This document shows positions 1 through 9,351 of a stretch of DNA of 64,000 nucleotides, piece by piece. Position numbers and translations under genes: made by a program. The notes beneath the pieces were generated by a model, which saw nothing but the letters and a program-made list of their open reading frames with translations, searched no databases and was not told the DNA's origin. The stretch's first letter is position 1; every line of letters begins with the position of its first letter. The stretch comes from Candidatus Peregrinibacteria bacterium RIFOXYA2_FULL_41_18. Its GTDB lineage: Bacteria > Patescibacteriota > Gracilibacteria > UBA1369 > UBA12470. The stretch spans positions 49,413 through 113,412 of the forward strand of contig MFXH01000007.1 of NCBI GenBank assembly GCA_001788795.1. The letters run 5' to 3'.

Positions 1-1945
1 AATAATATGTTCCATAGTCATAACATCCCTCCCAGTAGCTGTAGCTATCCCAATAATCCCCATACCAGTCGGTGTAATAATCTTCATAGTAGTAGTAATA
101 CCCATCGCAATAGTAATAATCCTCGTAGTAATAACATCCATCATCACAATAATAGTATGTTCCATACCATTGATCTGTGTAATCTGAACAGTCTGAGCTC
201 AACCAATAATTTGTCTCGTAGTAACCGTAGGTATATTGGCTACAGTCATAAGTTCCATCATAGTAGTAGTAGCATCCTGTGCTTGAATCATAGGCGTAGT
301 CATCGTAATAGACGTAGCTATCGTAATAGCTCCAGTATTGGTCGTAATTGTCGTAATCGTAGTTGTCATAATAGTAATAGTATCCATCATCGCACCAATA
401 CATGTAGCTGTTGTAATAACATCCGTTACTGCACATGTAATATCCATATCTTGAATCATACTGACAGTCGTCGCTGTAATAGTAGTAGCTATAGCTTCCT
501 TCACACCAATAGTATCCGTAATAGCTTGCATCGTAGTAATAACACCCGTCTGGGCAGTAGTAATAATACGTACCGCTATAGCTGTCATAATACGAAGTAC
601 ATGATGAATTGTAGTCGTAGTCAGGTTCGAAATATCCTTCGTCGTATGTGTAATACGAGTCTGCGCCGTAATAGTAATAGCTCATGCTATCTTCGCAGTA
701 ATAGTATCCGTAATAACTTTCATCATAGTAGTAACATCCATCTGCACAGTAGTAATAATAGGTGTAAGAATCCCTATCATAGTATGCGGTGCATGATGAA
801 TTGTATGAATAATCCCATTCGAAATATCCGTCGTAGTAACTATCGTAGTCGTAATCGTATGTTGTGTAGTAATAGCTTGAGCCGCTATAGCTGCAATAGT
901 AGTAGCCATAGTAGCTTTCGTCGTAATACCAACATCCATCCGGACAATAGTAATAATATGTTCCGGAATAGTTATCGTAATAACTTACGCAAGCGCTGTT
1001 GTAATAGTAATCCGATTCGAAATATCCTTCGTCGTAACTGTAATCTACGCTGTAATCATCATAGTAGGTGTATTCGCCACTACCCGAACACCAATAATAC
1101 CCATAGTCGTATTCATCATAGTAATAACATCCATCCGTACAGTAGTAATAATAGCTGCCATAATAGCTGTCATAGTACGCATCGCACGATGAATTATAAC
1201 TGTAATCATATTCGAAATAACCTTCCGAATAAGAATATGTGCTTTCCGCATAGTAGTAATAATAGCTACCACTGTTGTCGCAATAATAATAGCCGTAATA
1301 GTACGGATCGTAATACCAACAGCTGTCCGGACAGGAATAATAATAAGTATAAGAATAGCTGTCGTAATAATAATCGCACAATCCGTTATACGAATAATCA
1401 TCTTCGAAATAGCCTTCTGAATAATCGGAGCTGCTATCGTCATAGTAATAAGACATGCCACTACCCGAACACCAATAATCTCCATAATAATCCGGATCAT
1501 AGTAAGAACATTCATCAGGACAGTAATAATAATAAGTCCCCGAATAACTATCATAATTCGCCGTACATAACGAATTGTATGAATAATCTTCTTCAAAATA
1601 TCCTTCATAATAACTGTCAGTACTTGAACCTCCATAATAGAAATAATTTCCAGTACCGTAGCAGTAATAATAGCCATAAGCATCCTCATCGTAATAGTAA
1701 CAACCATCCGGACAATAATAGTAGTACCCTCCGGTATAGTAGTCGCTGTATGCATAGCATGATGAACTTGAAGAGTAGCTGTCTTCGAAATACCCTTCGG
1801 AATATGAGTAAGCTATCTCTCCAACAGAGTTTTTGAGCTCTTGAGTAGGCGCAGCGGATGCGAGCTGGATGCTCATCACTACGACCAACAGTGCTATTCC
1901 GCATACTAACAAACGGGATAGCTTTTGAGCCATTTGGTTTACCAT
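1..1945 (-). CDS. Secreted Tyr/Cys-rich tandem-repeat protein (C-terminus beyond window edge)
   Basis: The minus-strand frame from an ATG at 1945 stays open to base 1 (about 648 codons, no stop). The first ~35 residues form a signal peptide: basic start, a hydrophobic core (LLVCGIALLVVVM), then a cleavage-like LASA-A. The rest is dominated by Tyr with Asp, Ser, Gly and paired Cys. Seven GYFE-type motifs (plus-strand positions about 1784, 1592, 1403, 1211, 1016, 818 and 626) are 63 to 66 codons apart, all exact multiples of three. Each repeat has the order YSYNSxC, then YYYYCPDGCYYYD, then GYYYC, i.e. four Cys. The last ~150 codons seen are less regular. I know no family for it. An extracellular cross-linked (disulfide or dityrosine) surface protein is inference. 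A second ATG at 1933 is a possible start. Confidence 0.75.
   Translation of the reverse strand, partial: MVNQMAQKLSRLLVCGIALLVVVMSIQLASAAPTQELKNSVGEIAYSYSEGYFEDSYSSSSSCYAYSDYYTGGYYYYCPDGCYYYDEDAYGYYYCYGTGNYFYYGGSSTDSYYEGYFEEDYSYNSLCTANYDSYSGTYYYYCPDECSYYDPDYYGDYWCSGSGMSYYYDDSSSDYSEGYFEDDYSYNGLCDYYYDSYSYTYYYSCPDSCWYYDPYYYGYYYCDNSGSYYYYYAESTYSYSEGYFEYDYSYNSSCDAYYDSYYGSYYYYCTDGCYYYDEYDYGYYWCSGSGEYTYYDDYSVDYSYDEGYFESDYYYNSACVSYYDNYSGTYYYYCPDGCWYYDESYYGYYYCSYSGSSYYYTTYDYDYDSYYDGYFEWDYSYNSSCTAYYDRDSYTYYYYCADGCYYYDESYYGYYYCEDSMSYYYYGADSYYTYDEGYFEPDYDYNSSCTSYYDSYSGTYYYYCPDGCYYYDASYYGYYWCEGSYSYYYYSDDCQYDSRYGYYMCSNGCYYNSYMYWCDDGYYYYYDNYDYDNYDQYWSYYDSYVYYDDYAYDSSTGCYYYYDGTYDCSQYTYGYYETNYWLSSDCSDYTDQWYGTYYYCDDGCYYYEDYYYCDGYYYYYEDYYTDWYGDYWDSYSYWEGCYDYGTYY
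626..1795 (-). repeat. Seven in-frame tandem repeats of 63-66 codons
   Basis: Spacings between GYFE-type codon blocks are 192, 198, 195, 192, 189 and 192 bp. Copies differ by scattered substitutions and whole-codon length changes only, as expected for selection on the encoded protein. Confidence 0.75.
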
Positions 1946-2116
1946 TTTGTGGTGGTTAGGAGTTTTTATTTTTATTTTAAATTTTGGCTATTACCCAGAC
2001 GGATCGGTATCAACTTTACTTTTTATCGATTTTCACACCAAGTTGTATTTTATTTCTCCTTGCAGTTTCATGTCAAACCACTTGACCCCCATTTCGGTTA
2101 AACACGTCTATTCGAC

Positions 2117-2145
2117 TTGCTTTATCCGCTCTTTTGTTTTATAAT
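2117..2145 (+). promoter_or_regulatory. Promoter for the L,D-transpeptidase gene
   Basis: TTGCTT (2117-2122), 17 bp, TATAAT (2140-2145). The ATG is 27 bp past the -10. The rest of the 1946-2172 gap shows only A/T-rich sequence. Confidence 0.6.
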
Positions 2146-2172
2146 TGTGTATTAAAATTAAAAATAAACAAC

Positions 2173-3336
2173 ATGAATAAAAAGGCTAATATCGTCACTG
2201 CGGCGTTCTCTCTAGTTGCGTTTTTCGGATCTCTTTCGCTTGGGCATTTTTATTCAAAAGACCCCATTTCTGATGTTGATAAACATTTTTCGAGACATTT
2301 CTATACCAGTTTTTTTGCTTTTGATACCGAAGACGAGGATATATCGATAAAATACAGTACTCGCTTGTTTTTGGTAAAAGCTGATGATTCCGAATTGCAT
2401 GACTCGGCAGATGAAAATGTAATTTACGTTTCGGCAAAAGAGGGAGTCAAGTCCGTATGTCTCTACACTCCGCCTACTGATGCGACTTACGGCGGTGAAG
2501 TTTCTTCTGTAACAGTCTCCGATCTTATCACTCCGGGGGAAGAATTCACTGTTGATGTTTTGGTGAAAAATACCGGAACTGCGGCTTGGTTTTCCTTCGA
2601 TTCGGGATGCACAAATCAAACTTATGTAAATCTTGGCACGTGGAATGACCAAGATCGTTCAAGTATATTCGGCCAAGGCTCTTCTGTTGTCGACGGATGG
2701 ATTTCCGACAGCCGAGTCGCAATGGTTGAAGATATGGTTTATCCGGGTGAAATTGGAACATTTAGGTTTATAAGTGTTGCTCCTGCAACAGATGCTTGGT
2801 ACAAGGAGTACTTTGCCCCTGTAGCTGAAAACATCAGGTGGATGGACGAAGCTGTAGCGGAAGTTAAGTTTGTAGCCGACTCAAGCGGCTCCTTGAGCAC
2901 TACGTTAATGGATGTTGTGACAACTTCTACGAACAGCACATTGCTGACAGGTGAAAAATGGATAGGTGTAGATCTTTCTGATCAGATGATGTATCTGCAC
3001 GTAGGCGATACTGTTATAAGAGAGTTTCAAATAAGCTCCGGTAAGGCCTCAACCCCAACTCCAACCGGAAGCTATTCTATATTAAACAAGCAGGAGTTGA
3101 GAGTCGGCGGCGAATGGCCTCACTACTCAATGCCTAACTGGATGGCCTTCACGTCTGTCGGACATGGTATTCACGCCCTTCCTTATCTCGCAAACGATGG
3201 TGGCGCGTTCTGGTACGAAGCGCTTGAACATATCGGCACTCCTGTAAGCCATGGATGCATAAGAGTTCTTCCTGAAGAGGCTAAGATTGTTTATGCGTTT
3301 GGAGAGGTTGGGATGAGGGTGGAGATACAGAGGTAG
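2173..3336 (+). CDS. L,D-transpeptidase (YkuD) with an N-terminal Ig-like domain
   Basis: 387 aa. The start is the ATG at 2173 (MNKKANIVTAAFSLVAFF), which opens a signal peptide or anchor, rather than an upstream in-frame ATG 13 codons earlier. The C-terminal third is a YkuD fold: the HGIHALPY histidine motif and SHGCIRV with catalytic Cys362. YkuD enzymes make 3-3 peptidoglycan cross-links or attach proteins to the wall. Residues ~110-250 (LVKNTGTAAW, LGTWNDQDRSSIF) resemble the NBR1-central/CARDB beta-sandwich, probably a spacer or binding module. Acts outside the membrane. Family-B repeat sequence follows the stop codon. Confidence 0.88.
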   Translation: MNKKANIVTAAFSLVAFFGSLSLGHFYSKDPISDVDKHFSRHFYTSFFAFDTEDEDISIKYSTRLFLVKADDSELHDSADENVIYVSAKEGVKSVCLYTPPTDATYGGEVSSVTVSDLITPGEEFTVDVLVKNTGTAAWFSFDSGCTNQTYVNLGTWNDQDRSSIFGQGSSVVDGWISDSRVAMVEDMVYPGEIGTFRFISVAPATDAWYKEYFAPVAENIRWMDEAVAEVKFVADSSGSLSTTLMDVVTTSTNSTLLTGEKWIGVDLSDQMMYLHVGDTVIREFQISSGKASTPTPTGSYSILNKQELRVGGEWPHYSMPNWMAFTSVGHGIHALPYLANDGGAFWYEALEHIGTPVSHGCIRVLPEEAKIVYAFGEVGMRVEIQR

Positions 3337-3391
3337 TAGGAGAAGTTGGGGAAGTATGAGAAGTGACGTAGTGACGTAGTGATGTAGTTAG
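3337..3391 (+). repeat. Dispersed 3'-end repeat family B, copy 1
   Basis: Purine-rich run immediately after the L,D-transpeptidase stop, ending GAAGTGACGTAGTGACGTAG (3359-3378). The same words follow the TrmB gene (25353-25402) and the LPXTG gene (38488-38524). Confidence 0.6.
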
Positions 3392-3443
3392 GAATAAAAA
3401 CCTAAACATATATAAATCCATAAAATTTTAACCAAAACAAAAA

Positions 3444-3866
3444 ATGATGGAAAACATGAAAAAAAAGGAATGGGTCAAGCTTCTTGGCGCATTCGTGGTC
3501 GGTGCATTACTTATGCTCGCGGTTACTGGTGCGGGCGGTGCTCTATGGCAGGGTAAACTTACTACTACTACGACACCTCCTCCGTTTACTGTCTCGGAAA
3601 CTGTCGTAACTGCCGGATCATGTACTACTACGGCTTGTGACTTGGCAACTCAACTAAGCTCAGTTTCATCTTCATTGGCCGGAGCTATTGACACGACAAA
3701 CACACACTATATCCCTACGGCAGTAACTACATTGTCAGATCAGATAGACATGGTTTCTTCCGCATTGGCAATTGGGATTTCCGGATCACAAGTAAGCTTG
3801 TCGACCCAAATGGACATGATTTCTCGCGGTTTGTTAAACCTTATTCGCGACACTTGTGGCGAATAA
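3444..3866 (+). CDS. Small membrane-anchored Ser/Thr-rich protein, unknown
   Basis: 140 aa. Lysine-rich start (ENMKKKEWVK), one hydrophobic segment (~residues 13-33, LLGAFVVGALLMLAVTGAGG), then a Thr/Pro linker (TTTTTPPPFT) and an outward Ser/Thr-rich region with Cys pairs (SCTTTAC) and a C-terminal Cys. The tail has an amphipathic helical pattern with repeated QIDMVSSAL and QMDMISRGL, perhaps a short coiled coil. I recognise no family. Single gene: A-rich leader in front, terminator behind. Confidence 0.6.
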   Translation: MMENMKKKEWVKLLGAFVVGALLMLAVTGAGGALWQGKLTTTTTPPPFTVSETVVTAGSCTTTACDLATQLSSVSSSLAGAIDTTNTHYIPTAVTTLSDQIDMVSSALAIGISGSQVSLSTQMDMISRGLLNLIRDTCGE

Positions 3867-3892
3867 ATAAACTCATATATTTTAGTATTTCG

Positions 3893-3925
3893 AAAATAGC
3901 CTCTCTTAAAAAGGGAGGCTATTTT
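3893..3925. terminator. Bidirectional intrinsic terminator between convergent genes
   Basis: AAAATAGCCTC (3893-3903) pairs with GAGGCTATTTT (3915-3925). A- and T-tracts on both flanks serve both strands. The stop codon of the minus-strand polymerase gene (3919-3921) lies inside the hairpin. Confidence 0.85.
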
Positions 3926-5796
3926 AATTTGTCCATAATCTCTTCGGCTTTTGCATCTTGTCCTGTCGCGGCATAAGAATCTATCGCATTTTGCAATGTA
4001 TCCAAGAAGTCCGAATGAACTTTCCAAAATATTCTTTCCCCCTCTGATGGTTCCGAGCCGCTTAATAATGGCGCAGCCCAATCTTCAGGCATAACCTCCA
4101 AAAGTTCATCATAAACAATAGCCGCTTCCGCATATTTTCCTTCTGCGAAATACGCATTGCCCCATTTTTCATACAAGAATGGATTGAATCCGATATTTTC
4201 GTATGCGCTTAAATATATTTCCTGAGCAGATTCATAATCTCCGGCGAGTATATAAATTCGCGCCTCGTCGAGAAGAGACTGAAGGCTCCCAGCGCTAATT
4301 TCTATAGCTTTTTGGTTGGCATCTGCAGCAAGCAATAAATAAGAGGCATCTTGTGTCGCGGAAGCGATATAACAATAAAGAGTCGATGCTGATGAATATA
4401 TCTCCGAATAAAACGGCATTGAATTGGTAGCTTTTTCCATCTCGTTAACAGACATTTCATTTTCTCCTGCGTTATAAGCAAGATATGCTTTTGTAATATA
4501 AAAATCTGACAGAAAAGTCCGAACGGTTATTGTCATACTTGCAATTATTAATAAGATTGCGAATCCTATAATTGTTTTTTTCAATAGACTGTTTTTTACA
4601 ATCAGTTTCATTTTCCTATCCAATAGGATTATTGCTACAAATACCGCTAGGAATGAATAATGTGTTACGAGTGAAAAACTAAAAATATTACTTGCGATTA
4701 ACGACAATACTGCAAGCGAAGCAAAAACGACCTCTTTGTTTTCTGACAACCAGTATTTTTTAAAACAAAAAAATACAAATCCCAAATACATCAAAGCCCC
4801 CAGCAATCCCAAGTGTATCCACGATTCAATAAATTCGTTGTGCGGACGATCGGCAAGATTCTTATAATCTTCGTAATCAAAAAAATCTTCTCTGACATAT
4901 CTCTCGAAAACATACGGGAAAGATTCGAGTCCGTATCCGGCTATCGGATTGTCGGCGATAATTTCAAAACTACTTTTCCATGTTGAAATTCGCGAATTAA
5001 ACGAGCGCAAGTTGTCACCGTATATACCAACGAATAACACTCCCAAAACAGCTGTACCTGTCAATATCCCGATTAACGCTTTTTTGTTACCCTTAAATTG
5101 TCTAAGCATGTAAAGAAATCCCGTTCCAATCAATGCGAGCATGCTTGCCCTGTTTGCGGTTAAGACCAATGCGATTACCAATAAAATCAGCATTGAAAAA
5201 GATGCGATTCTTCTTTTTTTATTAACATTTAATAAATACATTTCGCTCCAAATCGGGAACAATAGAAATGCACCAAATGATGTTGGATTCCCCATTGTGG
5301 AAAAACTTCTACCTGCAAATAAAGCGGTAATTTCCTCGGGAAAAATGTCGTATCCGAGTTTCTGCAATATCGCATATACACTCATAATTACGCCTACCGC
5401 AGATATTCCTTTAAATAGAATTATTATATTTTCTTTTTTGCTTAAAATTTTCAGCGAAGCGAGAAATAGTAGTAGGTAAAAAAGCATATTGATAATGCCG
5501 CCTTGCCTAGAGTAACTCCCCCAGAAGCTCACGTTCGGCCTTATCGCGACTATTAATGACATCGCTAGGACGAGCAAGAAAAAACATATTGCGTAAATCT
5601 GGGTTTTGCTCAAATTAATCGCGATTTTCTTCGCCTTAAAAAGCGGTAATAAAAGTGCTATACAGAGGATTCCCACTCCAATTTTCAGAAATGTATTTTT
5701 CGGAAGTTCATACATATCGAAACCCCACTTGTTAAAGACAAGAGGGAGCAGGAAGATAATCGCGAAGAAGATTGTTTTTTGTATTTTTTTGAGCAT
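3919..5796 (-). CDS. O-antigen ligase/polymerase-like membrane protein with C-terminal TPRs
   Basis: 625 aa. The first ~430 residues hold about 11-12 membrane segments. The Wzy_C/WaaL signature is present: a periplasmic loop with YGLESFPYVFERY followed by RPHNEFIESWIHLGLLG. The last ~180 residues are TPR-like (YNAGENEMSVNEMEKAT, AYFAEGKYAEAAIVYDELLE). The family joins or ligates polysaccharide repeat units, or glycosylates pilins, on the outer face of the membrane. The substrate cannot be told and no other glycan genes sit next to it. Starts MLKKIQKTIFF at 5796; monocistronic. Confidence 0.85.
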   Translation of the reverse strand: MLKKIQKTIFFAIIFLLPLVFNKWGFDMYELPKNTFLKIGVGILCIALLLPLFKAKKIAINLSKTQIYAICFFLLVLAMSLIVAIRPNVSFWGSYSRQGGIINMLFYLLLFLASLKILSKKENIIILFKGISAVGVIMSVYAILQKLGYDIFPEEITALFAGRSFSTMGNPTSFGAFLLFPIWSEMYLLNVNKKRRIASFSMLILLVIALVLTANRASMLALIGTGFLYMLRQFKGNKKALIGILTGTAVLGVLFVGIYGDNLRSFNSRISTWKSSFEIIADNPIAGYGLESFPYVFERYVREDFFDYEDYKNLADRPHNEFIESWIHLGLLGALMYLGFVFFCFKKYWLSENKEVVFASLAVLSLIASNIFSFSLVTHYSFLAVFVAIILLDRKMKLIVKNSLLKKTIIGFAILLIIASMTITVRTFLSDFYITKAYLAYNAGENEMSVNEMEKATNSMPFYSEIYSSASTLYCYIASATQDASYLLLAADANQKAIEISAGSLQSLLDEARIYILAGDYESAQEIYLSAYENIGFNPFLYEKWGNAYFAEGKYAEAAIVYDELLEVMPEDWAAPLLSGSEPSEGERIFWKVHSDFLDTLQNAIDSYAATGQDAKAEEIMDKLK

Positions 5797-5925
5797 GACT
5801 TTTTGATATTACCTATTTATGTCGTTGTGAGGGAAGTGGTTTTTGCGTTTTTGTAAATCCAGAATTCTTATTGGTACAATTACGTCTTGGCACTTTTCAC
5901 CCCTCGACATTATAATGCGAGTCCA

Positions 5926-8130
5926 ATGGACGATTTAATCTTCAAAAACCTGAACGAAAAACAGCACGAAGCTGTCACGACGACGGACGGTCCGGTTTTG
6001 ATAATCGCAGGTGCCGGTTCCGGCAAGACGAGGGCTCTTACGCATAGAATTGCGCATATAATTAAGCATAATAATATAAGCCCTTGGAATCTTTTGGCGG
6101 TGACTTTTACGAATAAGGCTGCCAACGAAATGCTAAAAAGGGTTTTCAAACTTCTTCATCCTGAAGCGGTTGTGCCGGCCAAGGTGGATGCCACTTTTTT
6201 GAGACAATATGACTTGCCTTTGATGGGGACTTTTCACTCCATATGCGCGAGGATATTACGCAAGGAAGCGCACGTCATGGGATATGAAAATAATTTCACG
6301 ATTTATGACACTACCGATTGCGAGGCTCTTGTTAAGCAAATCATGAAAGAGCTCGGATTTGATCCGGCAAAAGTAAATCCCAAGGCGATTTTGTCGCATA
6401 TTTCGGGTGCGAAAAACGAGCTGATTGAAGCTTCCGATTTTTCCGACAGAGCTCATAATTTTTTTACACAAAAAGTCTCGCAAATTTACGAAATTTATCA
6501 AAAAAGACTCAAGCAAAATCAAGCTATGGACTTCGACGATTTGCTTATGCAGATGGTTTTATTATTCAAAAACTTCCCCGAAGTTCTCGCGAAATATCAG
6601 GAGAGATTCAAATATATTCTAGTCGATGAGTATCAGGACACGAACCACTCGCAATACATGTTGGTGAAGATGCTTGCGGCCAAATATAAAAACATTTGCG
6701 TGGTCGGCGATAGCGATCAGTCGATTTATTCTTGGAGAGGTGCCAATATGCAGAATATTTTGGATTTCGAGAAGGATTATCCTGCCGCGAAAGTCATATT
6801 ACTCGAGCAGAATTACAGATCTACGCCTGTAATTTTGAATGCGGCGCATGAAGTTATTTCCAGAAACAAATCCAGAAAAGAAAAGAAGATGTGGACAACG
6901 CGCGAGGGTGGAGAAAAAATCCGAGTTTGGCGTGCTCGAGATGAGAAAGACGAATCCGAACTGGTTGCCCGAGAGATTGAGAATAGGATTCGCGGATATG
7001 AGCATCCCGAATATAACGATTTCGTTGTTCTATATAGAACGAATGCGCAGTCGCGCGTGCTTGAGGAGGTTTTTATGAGATATGGGATCCCTTATAGAAT
7101 TGTAGGTGGTCTGAAATTTTATCAAAGAAAAGAGATCAAGGATCTTGTTGCTTATTTGAGAGTTGTAAACAATCCGAACGATACGGTCAGCATGCTTAGA
7201 ATTATAAATATACCCGTCAGGAATTTGGGAGAAAAAACCATTCAAACGATTCAAGAATATGCGGCACGACATCAGATGAGCTTCTGGGATGTAATTGAAA
7301 ACATAGATGAACTTGCCGAAGAGCTTCCGGATGCAAAAATCAATTCGCTCAAAAAATTTGCAAAAATAATTCGCGACGGACAGGACTCTGCCCTTAAATA
7401 TCCTGCGAGCGGCGTTATCAAGGATGTTCTTATGGCAAGCGGTTATAAAGATTTCCTTCTCGACGGCTCGGAAGAAGGACAGATCAGATATGAAAACGTG
7501 CTTGAAATCATATCGGTTGCAACTAAATATGACGGTCTTGAACCCGGAGTAAGCTTGGCGACTTTCTTAGAGGAAGTTGCTCTGATTTCGGATCTCGATT
7601 CGATCGAGGAGGGTCATAATGTTGTTACGTTGATGACCTTGCATAGTGCGAAAGGTCTTGAGTTCCCTTGCGTGTTTATTTGCGGAGTTGAGGACGGCGT
7701 CTTCCCGCATTCGCGAAGCATGCTCGATCCGCAAGAGATGGAAGAAGAGCGCAGGCTTATGTATGTCGGAATGACGCGCGCGATTGATGATCTCTATTTA
7801 TTGCATGCCGGACAGAGAATGTTATATGGAGATTTTAAATCAAATTCTCCTTCGCAATTCCTGATGGATATCCCAGAAGGATTGATGGAAACAAATTATG
7901 GAGAACCGAGGGTTCAAAGGATGAATGCGTTTGGAGAGCGTCCGATTCCGGTCGAGGCGGAAGAGTCTTTCGTTGTCGATCTTGAGACCGGCGATCGAGT
8001 GTCGCATAAGATTTTTGGAGAAGGAATTGTCGTGAATGTAACAGGAGGAATTGCTACAGTTTCGTTCAAGGATAGGAAGTATGGTGTGAAGAAGTTGGCG
8101 ATTAATGTGGCGCCGATGGAGAGAATTTGA
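5926..8130 (+). CDS. pcrA: UvrD/PcrA-type superfamily 1A DNA helicase
   Basis: 734 aa from the ATG at 5926 (MDDLIFKNLNEKQHEAV), preferred over an in-frame TTG at 5887. Helicase motifs in order: Q motif NEKQHEAV, Walker A GAGSGKT (29-35), TFHSICARILR (Ia), VDEYQDTNHSQ (II), GDSDQSIYSWRGAN (III), LEQNYRST (IV), VTLMTLHSAKGLEFPCVF (V), EEERRLMYVGMTRA (VI). The C-terminus (GDRVSHKIFGEGIVVNV to the end) is the Tudor-like RNA-polymerase-contact domain of PcrA. Role: 3'-5' unwinding in nucleotide excision repair, replication restart and removal of stalled polymerase. An extended -10 (TTGGTACAAT) lies near 5870. Full family length. Confidence 0.95.
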   Translation: MDDLIFKNLNEKQHEAVTTTDGPVLIIAGAGSGKTRALTHRIAHIIKHNNISPWNLLAVTFTNKAANEMLKRVFKLLHPEAVVPAKVDATFLRQYDLPLMGTFHSICARILRKEAHVMGYENNFTIYDTTDCEALVKQIMKELGFDPAKVNPKAILSHISGAKNELIEASDFSDRAHNFFTQKVSQIYEIYQKRLKQNQAMDFDDLLMQMVLLFKNFPEVLAKYQERFKYILVDEYQDTNHSQYMLVKMLAAKYKNICVVGDSDQSIYSWRGANMQNILDFEKDYPAAKVILLEQNYRSTPVILNAAHEVISRNKSRKEKKMWTTREGGEKIRVWRARDEKDESELVAREIENRIRGYEHPEYNDFVVLYRTNAQSRVLEEVFMRYGIPYRIVGGLKFYQRKEIKDLVAYLRVVNNPNDTVSMLRIINIPVRNLGEKTIQTIQEYAARHQMSFWDVIENIDELAEELPDAKINSLKKFAKIIRDGQDSALKYPASGVIKDVLMASGYKDFLLDGSEEGQIRYENVLEIISVATKYDGLEPGVSLATFLEEVALISDLDSIEEGHNVVTLMTLHSAKGLEFPCVFICGVEDGVFPHSRSMLDPQEMEEERRLMYVGMTRAIDDLYLLHAGQRMLYGDFKSNSPSQFLMDIPEGLMETNYGEPRVQRMNAFGERPIPVEAEESFVVDLETGDRVSHKIFGEGIVVNVTGGIATVSFKDRKYGVKKLAINVAPMERI

Positions 8131-8421
8131 TGTTTGTTTCTCGTTAGTCCTCGCTTCCTGTTTTCTTTCGGGCTAGCATGTACGCCCTCAAGAAAACTTG
8201 AGCACTGCGGAATCACTCGAAACAAAAACAAATTCTTCACGTTCCAGAATCAAGGTCGTTCGAAACACATATTAAATCCTTGCTGTTTCGTAATCAGAAT
8301 TAAGAGGAGTTTGTATACGCAAACATTCTTATAATAACGTCCATCCACGTAAACTCCCTCGGAGCAGTTTGACGACGCTGTTTTTTTATGTTATTGTCAT
8401 TTTCATTAATTTGCCATTGAA
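8131..8421. other. Intergenic region with hairpins and a partial F3-like element
   Basis: No gene seen in 290 bp. It contains CTCAAG-aaaa-CTTGAG (8187-8202), a possible pcrA 3' hairpin without a clear U-tract. At 8306-8324, GGAG is followed by GTTTG-tatacg-CAAAC, resembling the 5' hairpin of F3 elements, but the conserved F3 linker does not follow. Confidence 0.4.
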
Positions 8422-9327
8422 ATGACAGAAGTAAAAAAATATTTACCACGTATTAATAGGATATCGCTCCGCAAGACTGACATAATGGATACCGCCTCTA
8501 GATTGGCGCCATTAATACGCAGGAAACTTGGCGCTTTCTTATTCAGACTTCGAACCGGAGAACCTCACGAAACCGAATTGGCAGACTGGAGCTTGGATAC
8601 AAATGCTAGGATAGATACCGCTTTGCATGAAGCTGGACATTTACTCTTGGACTTTATTGCTGGTCACGAAATACAAGATGTTTATATTTCACGAATCCCT
8701 TTGGATATTAGAGAGGCCATACGTTCTACACTTGATATACAGGATGGACTTGTTTTAGCAGATAAAAATCTTGAGCTCGACGAAATAGACACGCTGACAA
8801 CTCCCTGTGATACGCAAGAAGAACCGCTCGAGATAACTATTAAGCGGCTGGAATTAATTAATTCCTTTATCGCCGGTCTTGCCTCTGAAAACACTTCGCC
8901 AACAAGAGCTCTTGGCAAGCGCGACTTCACAACTCTGACTTGTGATGACAGGATCAAATGGGGGGATATAAGAATCCCACTTCGGTTAATTGCATATTTC
9001 TTGGGCGTTTCAACCGAAGATGATCGTTCAAAGGTTTGTTTGGGTATTATATATGATGACTTGTCTGCGTTTCTCTCTGAAAATCTCGATGTACTTAATT
9101 TGTTTTGGGATTTCGTACTGGAGCACTCTGCTCATGATAACGACATCAATCATCAAATAGGCGAGTATATTTCAGCTAATGGATATGATGAACGCATGGT
9201 AAAACTTCGAACTGATTATGAAAAGTTCATAAGAAAAACTGCATCTCGTATGCTTACGTATAGGGATCTTAATGTATATGGTGGACGCGAAAAATTATTT
9301 CAGCAGTTAAGAAATTTAGGATTATAA
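8422..9327 (+). CDS. Peptidase M41 (FtsH)-like zinc metalloprotease without an AAA module
   Basis: 301 aa. Residues ~70-85 read TALHEAGHLLLDFIAGHE: the HEAGH zinc site and following context of FtsH-family M41 peptidases. LINSFIAGLASE resembles the M41 helix that follows, and CDDRIKWGDI could supply the third acidic ligand. There is no Walker A/B ATPase module and no membrane segment, so it looks like a free cytoplasmic M41-like protease domain with a basic N-terminus and an extra helical C-terminus. Whether it is ATP-independent, or recruits a partner ATPase, is open. No partner is adjacent; ymdB follows with its own promoter. Confidence 0.65.
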   Translation: MTEVKKYLPRINRISLRKTDIMDTASRLAPLIRRKLGAFLFRLRTGEPHETELADWSLDTNARIDTALHEAGHLLLDFIAGHEIQDVYISRIPLDIREAIRSTLDIQDGLVLADKNLELDEIDTLTTPCDTQEEPLEITIKRLELINSFIAGLASENTSPTRALGKRDFTTLTCDDRIKWGDIRIPLRLIAYFLGVSTEDDRSKVCLGIIYDDLSAFLSENLDVLNLFWDFVLEHSAHDNDINHQIGEYISANGYDERMVKLRTDYEKFIRKTASRMLTYRDLNVYGGREKLFQQLRNLGL

Positions 9328-9337
9328 CCTTGTTTGG

Positions 9338-9343
9338 TATAAT
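9338..9343 (+). promoter_or_regulatory. Extended -10 promoter of ymdB (predicted leaderless)
   Basis: TTTGGTATAAT with TATAAT at 9338-9343. Only eight bases separate it from the ATG at 9352, so transcription would start at or within a few bases of the start codon. Confidence 0.6.
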
Positions 9344-9351
9344 GTATTCAT

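Noticed and set aside
7..1836. 609-codon plus-strand reading frame rich in Asn, Ser, His and Arg
   Set aside because: It is the antisense of the Tyr/Cys-rich minus-strand gene. Repeated TAY/TGY codons read backwards give long stop-free frames with nonsense composition and no start context.
8306..8324. A fourth complete F3 element
   Set aside because: Only GGAG and the first hairpin match; the conserved linker and second hairpin are missing.
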